Assembly (NCBI GenBank): GCA_051745305.1
Contig: JBNJDY010000053.1
Span: 1-10,702, forward strand
DNA length: 10,702 bases
Origin: Saliniplasma sp051745305
GTDB lineage: Archaea; Thermoplasmatota; Thermoplasmata; Halarchaeoplasmatales; Halarchaeoplasmataceae
Reading direction: 5' to 3'
Shown here: one piece after another, positions 1-6,416 of the stretch
Layout: each line of letters begins with the position of its first letter
Position numbering within the stretch: position 1 is the stretch's first letter
Translations under genes and position numbers: made by a program
The notes under the pieces: generated by a model
Told to the model about the DNA's origin: nothing
What the model saw: the letters and a program-made list of their open reading frames with translations, nothing else
Databases searched by the model: none

Positions 1-329
1 AATGCATTTTTTATAATCTCTATGTCCAACTTATCATACTTATGTACAACAGCATTTCGGACCCCATTGAAGCGTTTCAATAAGTCTGCTTCTTTTTGAT
101 CGATGATACCTTCTTCTACCAATTTTTCTATATTCGAGTGATCATCTTCAACTATACGCCCGATATCTTTCACCTTCATAGCAACTATATCCGTAGTGAT
201 CTCTACACTTACTTGAAAAGAGTATAGGATAGCTCTTTCTGTAGTATCGTCTTCGATCTCATGTTGTTGGATATACTCCTTTTCCTTCTCAAAATTTTCA
301 ATCTTTTTAAGATATCTTTTCTTTCTCAT
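1..329 (-). CDS. hepT: HepT-like HEPN ribonuclease toxin (3' end cut by window edge)
   Basis: Reading the minus strand from the ATG at 329 gives at least 109 codons, and the C-terminus lies beyond base 1. Near residues 91-98 is the RX4HXY motif of HEPN toxins (R91, H96, Y98, seen as RNAVVHKY), preceded by a helical region with ERA and EITTDI, typical of the DUF86/HepT family. In studied members this motif is the RNase active site, and its tyrosine is AMPylated by the partner nucleotidyltransferase. The start overlaps the end of the upstream MntA-like gene by 23 bases, and a GGTGG ribosome-binding sequence sits about four bases before the ATG, so the two genes are translationally linked. The motif is intact. 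Sure of the family; the full length cannot be seen. Confidence 0.88.
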   Translation of the reverse strand, partial: MRKKRYLKKIENFEKEKEYIQQHEIEDDTTERAILYSFQVSVEITTDIVAMKVKDIGRIVEDDHSNIEKLVEEGIIDQKEADLLKRFNGVRNAVVHKYDKLDIEIIKNA

Positions 330-723
330 CCAACCACCTATTCCTAGCTTTGATCATCTCTTCAACATCTACGAAAGAGTTTTTTTCTATGCGGGGTTTG
401 TTATCCTTCCACAGCTTCCTGTATCCGTAAAAATAATAAGATAATTCGACCTCATCCCCGAAAATAACTCTATGATTTTTTATAATATCGATCTGAAGTG
501 TAAGAGGAAGCTTCTCGAAGATCTTCACGTCGTATTTTCCGCCTACTTTTTCAAAAACTTTGAAAAGTATATCATCCGATTTCGGTTCCACCAAACATAT
601 GTCTATATCCGATCTTCGTGTTCGTTCGTTCTTTACAGATGAACCGAAAAGTAAGATCCCTTCGACCTTGTCTTTGAATGGTTTGAAATCTTCTTTTATC
701 TTTTCTATCTTTATATCTTCCAT
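307..723 (-). CDS. mntA: MntA-like minimal nucleotidyltransferase antitoxin
   Basis: This 138-residue protein carries the nucleotidyltransferase signature GSX10DXD: G27-S28, then ten residues, then D39-I40-D41. A probable third carboxylate is D65 in YDVKIF. In the MNT/HEPN systems studied, such proteins transfer AMP from ATP to the tyrosine of the HepT RX4HXY motif and so silence the toxin. The C-terminal part (YYFYGYRKLWKD and after) makes it longer than the roughly 100-residue minimal form. It is first in a two-gene operon and its end overlaps the HepT-like gene by 23 bases. A TATA-like box with a BRE-like element lies about 30 bases upstream, so transcription should begin about three bases before this ATG. 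All three acidic residues are present, so it looks active. Confidence 0.9.
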   Translation of the reverse strand: MEDIKIEKIKEDFKPFKDKVEGILLFGSSVKNERTRRSDIDICLVEPKSDDILFKVFEKVGGKYDVKIFEKLPLTLQIDIIKNHRVIFGDEVELSYYFYGYRKLWKDNKPRIEKNSFVDVEEMIKARNRWLDEKEKIS

Positions 724-747
724 CGCATATCATATCCTCAGGATGTG

Positions 748-764
748 TTAAATAAGTTTCCTTT
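748..764 (-). promoter_or_regulatory. Archaeal BRE/TATA promoter of the first mntA-hepT pair
   Basis: On the minus strand AAAGGAAAC (BRE-like) runs directly into TTATTTAA (TATA box centre near 751). A start about 25 bases downstream falls near 726, three bases before the ATG at 723, which suggests a nearly leaderless transcript. The first 13 bases are identical to the promoter of the second mntA-like gene. Confidence 0.6.
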
Positions 765-768
765 TTGA

Positions 769-1020
769 CGGGTTTGTGCTACGTTTCAAATTGTACCAGG
801 CTGGAAGTACATCATCGCAGAGCTCAAAAAAACAGATCGACCAGGTTTTCTATCGTGGTCGAAGTATAGGGAAACCATCACGGACTCCTAGTCTGAATGA
901 TCAATATCCAGCTATCTTAGCTTAGATAATATACTCAAAGATCCACTTGCAGGAGTTATCAAAAAGAGTTCTGATGATGAGTTTAAATATATGTTATGTG
1001 GTAAATGATCCTGATGGGAT
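769..1020 (+). pseudogene. Possible decayed coding remnants ahead of the kinase-like gene
   Basis: Two stretches without start codons read like protein in different plus-strand frames. The first spans about 769-892 and includes VPGWKYIIAELKKTDRPGFL before a stop. The second spans about 902-1009 and includes LDNILKDPLAGVIKK, ending FKYMLCGK and a stop. The composition looks protein-like, but neither has a start codon or a recognisable domain. They may be pieces of one degraded gene or chance open frames. A TATA-like stretch for the next gene lies inside the second piece, and nothing else is visible in this 330-base interval. Confidence 0.25.
981..992 (+). promoter_or_regulatory. TATA-like box for the kinase-like gene
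   Basis: GTTTAAATATAT lies about 65 bases before the ATG at 1056. Transcription would start near 1012, giving a leader of about 40 bases that contains the ribosome-binding sequence AAGGGGAT at about 1041-1048. This is an inference from base composition and spacing only. Confidence 0.35.
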
Positions 1021-1055
1021 TTGAAAAGAACGTTTAGCTCGAAGGGGATATCATT

Positions 1056-1991
1056 ATGAACGAAAAAAAAGAGAGAATAATCAACTTGATAAAGAAAAAA
1101 CTAGGCTCATCTCCACAAGAGATAGTACACAAAAAATGGGTGCACGACATCTACGACATCCTACTCGAAGATGGCCGTAGAGTCATCCTAAAAACCGTTC
1201 CTGAGGGTGACTTCGTCAACGAAATCGTCATCACCGACTTCATGCTGAAAAACGACCTGCCTGTCCCGAAGGTCCTTGATCATGACCAAACTTGCACCGA
1301 CTTCCCAGAACCGTATATGATCAAAGAGTGGGTCGGTGGCAACAAGTTAGGGGAGGTCTTGAAGTCGGTCAACGAAACAGAAGCTCTAAAGATATTCCGA
1401 ACTGTGGGACGAGTTTTTGGCAGAATGAACGATCTCCATAACGAGAGATCTGGTCTGATACGTGATGAGCCTTACAAAACGTTGCCAGTCAGTCCCAATG
1501 AGTATATGTTCAATGCCGAGATCGTCAACGGTAGTGGTAAGAAGGCGGTGGAGGAGAATTGGATCTCGGAATCGCTGCACCAGCAGATCATTCATTTATG
1601 GGAAGAGAATATGGAATATTTGAAAGATCATAGATCGTCGTTGATCCATTTTAGTCCTTTTCATTGGACCATCTATCTAGATAAGGTTGAAGGAAGATGG
1701 CAGGTTACAAAGCTGATGGCAGTCGGTGATGTTCTTTGGTGGGATGCCGCTTGTAACGTGGCTTTTTTTAGGTATCCGCCGTTCCTTGAGATGAAGGAGA
1801 GTTGGTGGAGTGCATTTGTAGATGGATATGGGGATATACCAGATAAGCGTAAGATCGATCTCTACCTTTTGTTGATCATAATCTCTGCTGGTGCGGGTAC
1901 ATATATGGAGCCTGAAGAAGATGGAAATGACTCTTGGCGACGGAAGGCTTTTGCTAAGTTGGAGGAGATCGTTGATAAATGGAGTAGCTGA
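1056..1991 (+). CDS. Aminoglycoside-phosphotransferase-fold protein, probable pseudokinase
   Basis: This 311-residue protein has the layout of the APH/choline-kinase-like phosphotransferase family. An N-lobe carries the candidate ATP lysine K46 (VILKTV) and helix glutamate E56, followed by a PxPKVL turn, a hinge EPYMIKEWVGG (85-95) and a helical C-lobe. The family's catalytic loop, normally HGDxxxxN, here reads HFSPFHWT (198-205), so the catalytic Asp is S200 and the Asn is T205. The second metal-binding Asp of the later loop appears as A222 (KLMAVGDVLWWDAAC, 219-233). Fold residues around these sites, such as WWD and RYPPF, are kept. It may therefore have lost phosphotransfer and act as a binding protein; no resistance function should be assumed. 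The ATG at 1056 has AAGGGGAT seven bases upstream. It stands alone. Confidence 0.8.
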   Translation: MNEKKERIINLIKKKLGSSPQEIVHKKWVHDIYDILLEDGRRVILKTVPEGDFVNEIVITDFMLKNDLPVPKVLDHDQTCTDFPEPYMIKEWVGGNKLGEVLKSVNETEALKIFRTVGRVFGRMNDLHNERSGLIRDEPYKTLPVSPNEYMFNAEIVNGSGKKAVEENWISESLHQQIIHLWEENMEYLKDHRSSLIHFSPFHWTIYLDKVEGRWQVTKLMAVGDVLWWDAACNVAFFRYPPFLEMKESWWSAFVDGYGDIPDKRKIDLYLLLIIISAGAGTYMEPEEDGNDSWRRKAFAKLEEIVDKWSS

Positions 1992-2024
1992 TGGCGCTAT
2001 AAGAACTGGGGGATGAAGTAGAAC

Positions 2025-2144
2025 ATGCTAGAGAATATACAGTCTTTTTCATCAGACGTCGATAACGAACAATTAAAGATGACTTTAAGATCTATCTCAG
2101 AAGGGAATACAGAAGGATATCTTTGGTCTGATGGAAAGTTTTAG
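2025..2144 (+). CDS. Possible 39-residue small protein of unknown function
   Basis: An ATG at 2025 opens 39 codons ending in TAG at 2142-2144, about 33 bases after the kinase-like gene. A GGGGGATG stretch lies about eight bases before it and could serve as a ribosome-binding site. The peptide begins MLENIQSFSS and is mildly acidic, with no motif I recognise. A second short frame (ATG at 2131, beginning MESFSSNEFDS) follows with an overlap, and the similarity of QSFSS and ESFSS may hint at a broken duplicated gene. The rest of the interval from 1992 to 2327 shows nothing else apart from the TATA-like box near 2305. Confidence 0.25.
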   Translation: MLENIQSFSSDVDNEQLKMTLRSISEGNTEGYLWSDGKF

Positions 2145-2300
2145 TTCAAACGAGTTCGATAGTAAGGAGATTTATAGAATTTAAAGGCGAATACTACTAA
2201 TTACAATCCAAATAGATATCATAGTCTTTAGCTCGAGAAGAATATAGTGTAAATCTTGTTACTATTTTGAAGAAAATACCGAGAAATCAAAAACTTGAAA

Positions 2301-2312
2301 TATTTAAAAATT
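2301..2312 (+). promoter_or_regulatory. TATA box for a leaderless small membrane-protein gene
   Basis: TATTTAAAAATT is centred near 2306. Transcription about 25 bases downstream would begin close to the ATG at 2328. The absence of a ribosome-binding sequence before that ATG fits a leaderless transcript. Confidence 0.5.
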
Positions 2313-2327
2313 TATTATTGTCATGTT

Positions 2328-2576
2328 ATGTTAGGGGCGGAGGTATTACAGGTAACTATACCTGAACTAGGATCATCTATCTGTATTGGACTAATCATAT
2401 TGGTAGTAGCGATAATAATAATCGCATACTTCCTAAGTGTCCTTATAGAGTTCCTACCTGCAACATTGGTAGCGATACTGGTATACATATTTACAGGTAG
2501 TTTATTATGGACAATCGTAGCATTCGTTGCGATAGCATTGTTGATGGTCCTAAGTAGGGGTAGTTGGAAACGTTAG
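2328..2576 (+). CDS. Small hydrophobic membrane protein, unknown function
   Basis: This 82-residue protein is almost entirely membrane segment. One strong helix covers about residues 18-41 (GLIILVVAIIIIAYFL), then a short EFLP turn, then hydrophobic stretches at about 45-57 and 59-76, ending in a basic tail RGSWKR. It would be an integral membrane protein with two or three helices, the basic tail probably cytoplasmic. I chose the ATG at 2328 because a TATA box is correctly placed for a leaderless transcript; a TTG in the same frame at 2295 would add 11 residues but overlaps that box. A GGAGG sequence inside the gene (near 2339) is followed by GTA, not a usual start. I do not recognise the family. 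It stands alone between genes of other types. Confidence 0.6.
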   Translation: MLGAEVLQVTIPELGSSICIGLIILVVAIIIIAYFLSVLIEFLPATLVAILVYIFTGSLLWTIVAFVAIALLMVLSRGSWKR

Positions 2577-2928
2577 TTCGAATTTATCAACTAAAGATTG
2601 GGTTTTAAAAGGAACCTGATACAAGTTATAATTAGATTTATCTCTATCTCAAAAAAGTGTTTATTCCTTTTCCATACCATCTTCAAATCTCTCCAATTCG
2701 AAGCAAAACTTAGTATTCCTGTATAAATAACCAATATTGACAATGAAAAAATCGGGTGTGTGTTGAAGTGGGTAACAACCATTGTTGATAATTCTATCGG
2801 AACGAGTTCCGAATCTCACTCGTTCAAAGAACTCGTGATATGATGGATGTGTGAGATCTCTCAAAGGTCTTACTCAAAAGATTTTAAGAGAATTGTGGTA
2901 TTTTGTTACTTGATTATGGATGTTGATC
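2577..2928. other. Gene-free interval with inverted repeats
   Basis: I see no convincing gene here. Notable parts are an 8-bp inverted repeat GAACGAGT/ACTCGTTC (2800-2807 and 2818-2825, ten-base loop), a further ACTCGT a few bases on at about 2830, and a dispersed repeat copy at 2845-2890. Open minus-strand frames across this stretch read into the repeat and lack any domain. Confidence 0.5.
2845..2890 (+). repeat. Dispersed repeat copy 1
   Basis: It contains GTGTGAGATCTCTCAAAGG, then TCTTACTCAAAAGATTTTAAG. This copy has the perfect 8-bp palindrome GAGATCTC. It lies about 40 bases beyond the 3' end of the HepT-like gene, which ends at 2929 on the minus strand. Confidence 0.75.
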
Positions 2929-3234
2929 TTATTCTATATCTACAAACAGCTCTTCAATCAGAGGTTTTGTTTCCGGTATATCTTTAGTGATTATCCTCCA
3001 AATTATATCCAAATCGACACCAAAATATTCGTGTATTACTATATTCCTTAGTCCGATCATCCTTTTCCAAGGTATTTCTGGATTGTCTTCACGGAACTCT
3101 GATGGGATGTTAGTAGAGGCTTCACCAATTACTTCTAGATTTCTAAGTACTGCATCTACAGTCATAGAATCAGATCTGAATTTTTCGATATCTTTATCCT
3201 TGGTGTATTTTTCTATCTTGTTCATCGCTTCCAA
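2929..3234 (-). CDS. hepT: HepT-like HEPN ribonuclease toxin, N-terminus lost by frameshift
   Basis: This frame encodes 101 residues of a DUF86/HepT-type HEPN protein. TVDAVLRNLEVIGEA (25-39) and the RX4HXY motif R63-H68-Y70 (RNIVIHEY) are both intact, so the RNase core is present. It opens at a TTG (3234) or an ATG (3225), which is unusual. The expected first 13-14 residues lie in another frame, starting at the ATG at 3274 (MTRKDPALFLEDML), which overlaps the TGA of the mntA-like gene as ATGA. One extra base near CTTGGAAGC (about 3231-3236) breaks the gene. It may be a disarmed toxin, a sequencing error, or a protein made from the internal start. The family is certain; the state of the gene is not. 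Confidence 0.85.
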   Translation of the reverse strand: MEAMNKIEKYTKDKDIEKFRSDSMTVDAVLRNLEVIGEASTNIPSEFREDNPEIPWKRMIGLRNIVIHEYFGVDLDIIWRIITKDIPETKPLIEELFVDIE

Positions 3235-3274
3235 GCATATCTTCTAAAAAAAGGGCTGGGTCCTTCCTCGTCAT
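3194..3274 (-). pseudogene. Displaced N-terminal segment of the second hepT
   Basis: The ATG at 3274 shares bases with the stop codon of the mntA-like gene (ATGA), the usual junction in these operons. It encodes MTRKDPALFLEDML, the expected first helix of HepT, but then runs out of frame to a TAA at 3194-3196 after 26 residues. Removing one base at about 3236 would join it to EAMNKIEKYT of the next frame. Confidence 0.75.
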
Positions 3275-3561
3275 GCGTAAACCACATCTTCCATGATCTG
3301 TGTTTTTAATCTAGGTTTCAAAGCATCTTTTGTTACAATATCTATCGGTCTGTCTAAAAGGGTTTCGAGTTCCTCTTTAAGGTCGACTATCTCCCATCCT
3401 ATCGGCTCTGAAAACTCTACCAAGAGATCGATATCACTGCTTCCGGCTTGATCACCATGGACATAGGACCCGAAGATACCAATCTTCTTTACGTTGTATT
3501 TCTCTTTGAGATATGGTTTATGTTCTCTCAGTTTTCGTTTGATCTCTTCTAGTTCACTCAT
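3271..3561 (-). CDS. mntA: MntA-like minimal nucleotidyltransferase antitoxin (second copy)
   Basis: This compact nucleotidyltransferase of about 96 residues is of the size usual for MntA. Numbering from the in-frame TTG one codon upstream, it has G32-S33, ten residues, then D44-I45-D46 (GSX10DXD), and a third carboxylate at D75 (RPIDIV). These residues bind ATP and metal; family members AMPylate the HepT tyrosine to neutralise the toxin. It is only distantly similar to the nucleotidyltransferase at 307-723, so the two pairs are probably not a recent duplication. I chose the ATG at 3561 over the TTG at 3564 because a TATA box sits 28 bases upstream, giving a nearly leaderless transcript. Its TGA overlaps the original start of the HepT-like gene. 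Confidence 0.92.
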   Translation of the reverse strand: MSELEEIKRKLREHKPYLKEKYNVKKIGIFGSYVHGDQAGSSDIDLLVEFSEPIGWEIVDLKEELETLLDRPIDIVTKDALKPRLKTQIMEDVVYA

Positions 3562-3582
3562 CAATAATGATTAAGGTCAGCT

Positions 3583-3603
3583 GATAATATATAAGTTTCC
3601 TTT
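3583..3603 (-). promoter_or_regulatory. Archaeal BRE/TATA promoter of the second mntA-hepT pair
   Basis: The minus strand reads AAAGGAAAC followed by TTATATATTATC, a well-formed BRE plus TATA box (centre near 3589). The expected start near 3564 is three bases before the ATG. The AAAGGAAACTTAT portion matches the first pair's promoter exactly and at nearly the same distance from the start codon. Confidence 0.65.
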
Positions 3604-3616
3604 ACTAGGTGCTAGT

Positions 3617-3640
3617 TTTTCCAATCTTTTGAATGGAAAA
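3617..3640. other. Inverted repeat downstream of the defence operon
   Basis: TTTTCCA (3617-3623) and TGGAAAA (3634-3640) are perfect complements with a ten-base loop. The stem is AT-rich, and its role as terminator or binding site cannot be decided. Confidence 0.3.
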
Positions 3641-3708
3641 TGCGTTCCCAACCTTGTTCCTTTTTACACGTAACAGAAGATCGATTATTTATTACTAGAA
3701 TTGAAAGA

Positions 3709-3775
3709 AACTGCCGTGTTTGATAATGTTGAGGGGTGAGATCCCTCAAAGGTCTTATTCAAAAGATTCTAAGTG
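3709..3775 (+). repeat. Dispersed repeat copy 2, within a 51-bp direct repeat
   Basis: Bases 3709-3759 are identical to 6086-6136. They start AACTGCCGTGTTTGATAATG and contain GAGGGGTGAGATCCCTC, in which GAGGG can pair with CCCTC, followed by AAAGGTCTTATT. The copy lies just beyond the 3' end of the RloB-like gene (3791). Confidence 0.85.
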
Positions 3776-3790
3776 TTTCACTTTTTATCT

Positions 3791-4396
3791 TCATCCAACA
3801 CACTCCGTGTGATTTAAAATGTATTCAACCAGTTTAAAAACTTGGGTCGAAGGATTGCTATCAGGCGAGTATAATTCATTATTCCTTTCATCTTGGTGGA
3901 TTTCATTCAATTTCTTTGCATGAGATATTGCTCTATCTCTTTTATCTTCTATTTCGTAAAAAATATCTTCATTTTTCGAGTAGTCAGTAAGATATTTTTT
4001 CAGATTTTCGACGGTATCGCTGCAGCTCAATTTTGTCTGTCGTAGTTCAAAATGCAGTAAGAACCATATCTCGAAACAAGGGTTGGAAAGAGCAATGTTG
4101 ATATCACTTTTTTTAGCCTTTTCAACAGCTCTTTGTATACTATCTTCGTTCTCGTCCACATCGAAAACACACCAAACTTCATCGTCTTCATCCGGTTCGA
4201 TCCCGTGTTTATATATCTGCCTTTTTGCATAATTTACGAGTCCCTCAGGATCGGTTTTGGATGTGTTCGGAGTCTCTATCTTAAGTCCACAGCCCCTTTT
4301 ACGATAATTACTAAAATACTTTTTTTCAGTTTTTTCACCTTCAGAGACGATAACTAATACACTCCTGGGTTCTCTAAGATCGACCAGTCTACCCAT
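3791..4396 (-). CDS. RloB-like TOPRIM-fold protein, probable nuclease effector (AbiLii-like)
   Basis: This 201-residue protein matches the RloB family. It has the TOPRIM-type glutamate motif near the start (VLVIVSEGEKTE, E19), the DXD pair D79-V80-D81 (VWCVFDVDEN), the signature SNPCFEIWFLLHF (104-116), and a late PSTQVFKLVE. TOPRIM folds of this kind bind metal and cut or modify nucleic acid; RloB proteins accompany an ATPase in phage defence, and AbiLii of the lactococcal AbiL system belongs to the same family as far as I recall. It starts six bases after the ATPase gene, with GGGGGT about 11 bases before the ATG, so it is co-expressed. All acidic residues needed are present. The system-level name is an inference. 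Confidence 0.88.
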   Translation of the reverse strand: MGRLVDLREPRSVLVIVSEGEKTEKKYFSNYRKRGCGLKIETPNTSKTDPEGLVNYAKRQIYKHGIEPDEDDEVWCVFDVDENEDSIQRAVEKAKKSDINIALSNPCFEIWFLLHFELRQTKLSCSDTVENLKKYLTDYSKNEDIFYEIEDKRDRAISHAKKLNEIHQDERNNELYSPDSNPSTQVFKLVEYILNHTECVG

Positions 4397-4402
4397 GGTA
4401 TT

Positions 4403-5671
4403 TCAACCCCCTTCTTTGAGGATCTTTTTATCTCCTATGAAGGGGACCGCCCCATATCTTCCCACCAGGTATCCTTTCTCTATATCTTTATCTTTTCTAG
4501 GGCTGAATTCTATCAGGGAGTAAAGGTCAGTGGAACCTGTTTTTGGGTCCATCTCTGTGAACCATATCTGATCTCTTCGGAATAGGTCTTGGTCTAAAAG
4601 GTTAGTGTTATGGGTAGTGAATATGAGTTGAGCCCCGTTAGGGTTTTCTTCAGGATCGTGGAAAAGTTCGACTATAAATTTGTTAAGTGAATGATGGAGT
4701 TTTGTATCTAACTCATCTAACAGTAAGACATCCCCATATTCTAATGCAGTGATTATAGGTCCTATCAATGAGAAAAAACGCTTCGTACCTTCTGATTCCA
4801 AGAAAAAGGGTAAAATTCCCTCAACATCTTCTAACTCGTGTACTGTTTGGATCTCCATAGTTTTCAATTCCCCATCTGAAATACCCAATTTTTTGATCTC
4901 GGGCGGTAAATCCTTTATCTTTTCTATGGGGACTGTTTTGATATATCCTTTTATATCTGATATACCAAAATCAGCCACATTCAATGCTTTTTTGATCCTT
5001 TTTTTGAAGGTTTCGTTGTTATCAAGTTTTTTGAAAGTAAATTCCGTGAGATGAGGACTCTCTTTAGGTCCGATCCCGTTCAATGTCTTGTCGAACCAAT
5101 CAAAAACTTTCGAGGTTTTGTCGTAGTTGAATTGGGTTGAACTTGAAAGGTATAGAACGTTCTTACGTGTTCTCTCTTTTATGATCTGCTGTTCCTCCTT
5201 ATCTTTGTTGAACTTGAACTCGTCGGTGTTTTGTCTTTCGAATATCTGTGATCTTCTTCCTTTAGGGTAATAATACAGATATTCTTCCGTTACTTTTTTT
5301 TCGGTGTAAGATACGCTGTAGTTGTATTTTATGCCGTCATGGATGAAGGTTATATCGAATCTTGTAGGTTCGTTAACACATTCTTTATCGAACTGGAAGG
5401 GTTCATGGGGTAGTTCATCCCCTTTTTGATTATTGTGAGAATTTTTCACCAACTTTTTTAGCCTCATCAAGGCATCTAATACATTGCTTTTTCCAGAAGA
5501 GTTAGCTCCGTATAATACCGTACTTTTCAAAAGATGATAATCTTTATCCGCTCGATCTTTGAAATCGATCAGATTGTAGTCTAGATCATGGATATTGGTG
5601 GCTGCTTGCATGCTCAAGGTCTGTTTTTCTTTTAAAGATTTAAAGTTTTCAACACTAAATTCTATCAACAT
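4403..5671 (-). CDS. AAA15/OLD-like ABC-type ATPase of a two-gene defence system (RloA/AbiLi-like)
   Basis: This 422-residue protein is a complete ABC/SMC-type ATPase. It begins MLIEFSVENFKSLKEKQTLS, typical of this family, then Walker A GANSSGKS (55-62), a divergent middle insertion, a signature-like SEGTKR (293-298), Walker B VLLLDE (315-320) with D319 and E320, and the H-loop histidine H354 (IFTTHNTN). A conserved-looking tail GRYGAVPFIGD (404-414) closes it. Such ATPases sense infection and control an effector, here the RloB-like protein encoded six bases downstream. GAGGT lies eight bases ahead of the ATG at 5671. The promoter region holds a perfect 17-base inverted repeat, so expression may be repressed. 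The operon is bracketed by 51-bp direct repeats. ATPase assignment is sure; AbiL versus another RloA-RloB type is not. Confidence 0.9.
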   Translation of the reverse strand: MLIEFSVENFKSLKEKQTLSMQAATNIHDLDYNLIDFKDRADKDYHLLKSTVLYGANSSGKSNVLDALMRLKKLVKNSHNNQKGDELPHEPFQFDKECVNEPTRFDITFIHDGIKYNYSVSYTEKKVTEEYLYYYPKGRRSQIFERQNTDEFKFNKDKEEQQIIKERTRKNVLYLSSSTQFNYDKTSKVFDWFDKTLNGIGPKESPHLTEFTFKKLDNNETFKKRIKKALNVADFGISDIKGYIKTVPIEKIKDLPPEIKKLGISDGELKTMEIQTVHELEDVEGILPFFLESEGTKRFFSLIGPIITALEYGDVLLLDELDTKLHHSLNKFIVELFHDPEENPNGAQLIFTTHNTNLLDQDLFRRDQIWFTEMDPKTGSTDLYSLIEFSPRKDKDIEKGYLVGRYGAVPFIGDKKILKEGG

Positions 5672-5704
5672 CTTTTTACCTCAATTGGTATTAATTTACT
5701 TAAT

Positions 5705-5721
5705 TTGTGATTTTATCACAA
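5705..5721. promoter_or_regulatory. Operator-like perfect inverted repeat at the defence operon promoter
   Basis: TTGTGAT (5705-5711) and ATCACAA (5715-5721) are exact complements around TTT. The site lies between the TATA-like box near 5747 and the ATG, over the expected start of transcription near 5720, where a bound repressor would block it. No regulator gene is adjacent. Confidence 0.55.
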
Positions 5722-5740
5722 TTATAAGATGTTGTTTTGT

Positions 5741-5753
5741 ATTATTTAAATAT
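5741..5753 (-). promoter_or_regulatory. TATA-like box of the ATPase-RloB operon
   Basis: The minus strand reads ATATTTAAATAAT, centred near 5747, placing the transcript start close to 5720 and giving a leader of about 50 bases that contains GAGGT. A second candidate, CTTATAATTG at 5719-5728, would shift the start to about 5698. Confidence 0.45.
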
Positions 5754-5808
5754 TTGTGTTAAACAAATTTACGAGTCAACCTATCCTTACCGAGTTTCAT
5801 TATTGTGA

Positions 5809-5946
5809 CCTATCTCAAGCATTTCATGTGATAATGATGGAGAGTATCGAAGCCCTGATGATCAACGTTCTGATGTAAAAAATCCTGAATACAGAGATGT
5901 ACAGTACAATAGGGCTGATCTGTTGAAGCTTAACAACGATAAATAA
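5809..5946 (+). pseudogene. C-terminal remnant of an unknown gene
   Basis: After a stop at 5806-5808, a 45-codon plus-strand frame runs to the TAA at 5944-5946 and reads like real protein (DNDGEYRSPDDQRSDV, then NPEYRDVQYNRADLLKLNND). It has no start codon. A matching tail (NPEYKTAQDNSAYQLNQK) occurs at about 8733-8790 at the same distance from a TAA, so both seem to be debris of one protein family. The rest of 5947-6085 is AT-rich with nothing I can name. Confidence 0.4.
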
Positions 5947-6085
5947 ACAATCACGATCAGGGTTAATGAAAACTCTTTCATCTTTCCATTTTTATTTCTT
6001 TTAAAATATTGGTTTTGAATATTACAGTTTTTATTATGAAAGACGGTTGAGAGAAAAAGATAATTCGATCACTGGAGTTGCGAAG

Positions 6086-6155
6086 AACTGCCGTGTTTGA
6101 TAATGTTGAGGGGTGAGATCCCTCAAAGGTCTTATTTGAACAGAGATTTAAAAAA
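6086..6155 (+). repeat. Dispersed repeat copy 3, within a 51-bp direct repeat
   Basis: Bases 6086-6136 repeat 3709-3759 exactly, and the copies lie 2377 bases apart on either side of the ATPase-RloB operon. This copy continues as TTGAACAGAGATTTAA and then TTTTGATTTTGATTT, an extension that also occurs in copy 6 (10051-10082). Confidence 0.85.
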
Positions 6156-6180
6156 TTTTGATTTTGATTTACCCTTGATA

Positions 6181-6416
6181 TCTGCTACCCCTTGCGTGCA
6201 AAAGATGGCAGATAACTGCTATCTTTCGCGTGCAATCCAACTGCCACCTTTTGCAAAAAATATCATCAAAACTGTCATCTTTTGCGATAATTTTCTAAAG
6301 ATACCAACCACAACACTCAACGGAGGTGATAATATGGTTTCTGATTTCTGGATCAGAGACGAGCTGCTACCTTTTGTGTGCAATATTCGGCAGATAACTG
6401 CTATCTTTTGCGAAGA
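6181..6416 (+). repeat. Array of 30-nt CTG...CAG palindromes with RTAA linkers
   Basis: Two full units of exactly 30 bases lie at 6182-6211 and 6364-6393. Each has 12-base arms around a six-base centre (GCGTGC or GTGTGC), starts CTGCTACC and ends GGCAG. Each is followed by ATAA and then a new left half starting CTGCTATCTTT. Left halves alone recur at 6216, 6240 and 6273 (AACTGCCACCTTTTGC and AACTGTCATCTTTTGC). Across the ATAA linker, AAAGATGGCAG and CTGCTATCTTT form another stem with one mismatch. This part of the gap upstream of the defence operon holds no gene I would trust. Confidence 0.7.

Noticed and set aside
1056..1991. Aminoglycoside resistance gene
   Set aside because: Only the fold matches; the catalytic residues are replaced, so a resistance function is unsupported.
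3244..3256. Programmed -1 frameshift at the T TTT TTA run in the second hepT
   Set aside because: The heptamer fits the classic slippery form, but a -1 shift leads to a frame that stops soon; joining to the HEPN frame needs a +1 shift.
4027..5054. Open frames in other phases inside the ATPase and RloB-like genes
   Set aside because: They overlap well-supported genes and contain no recognisable domains.
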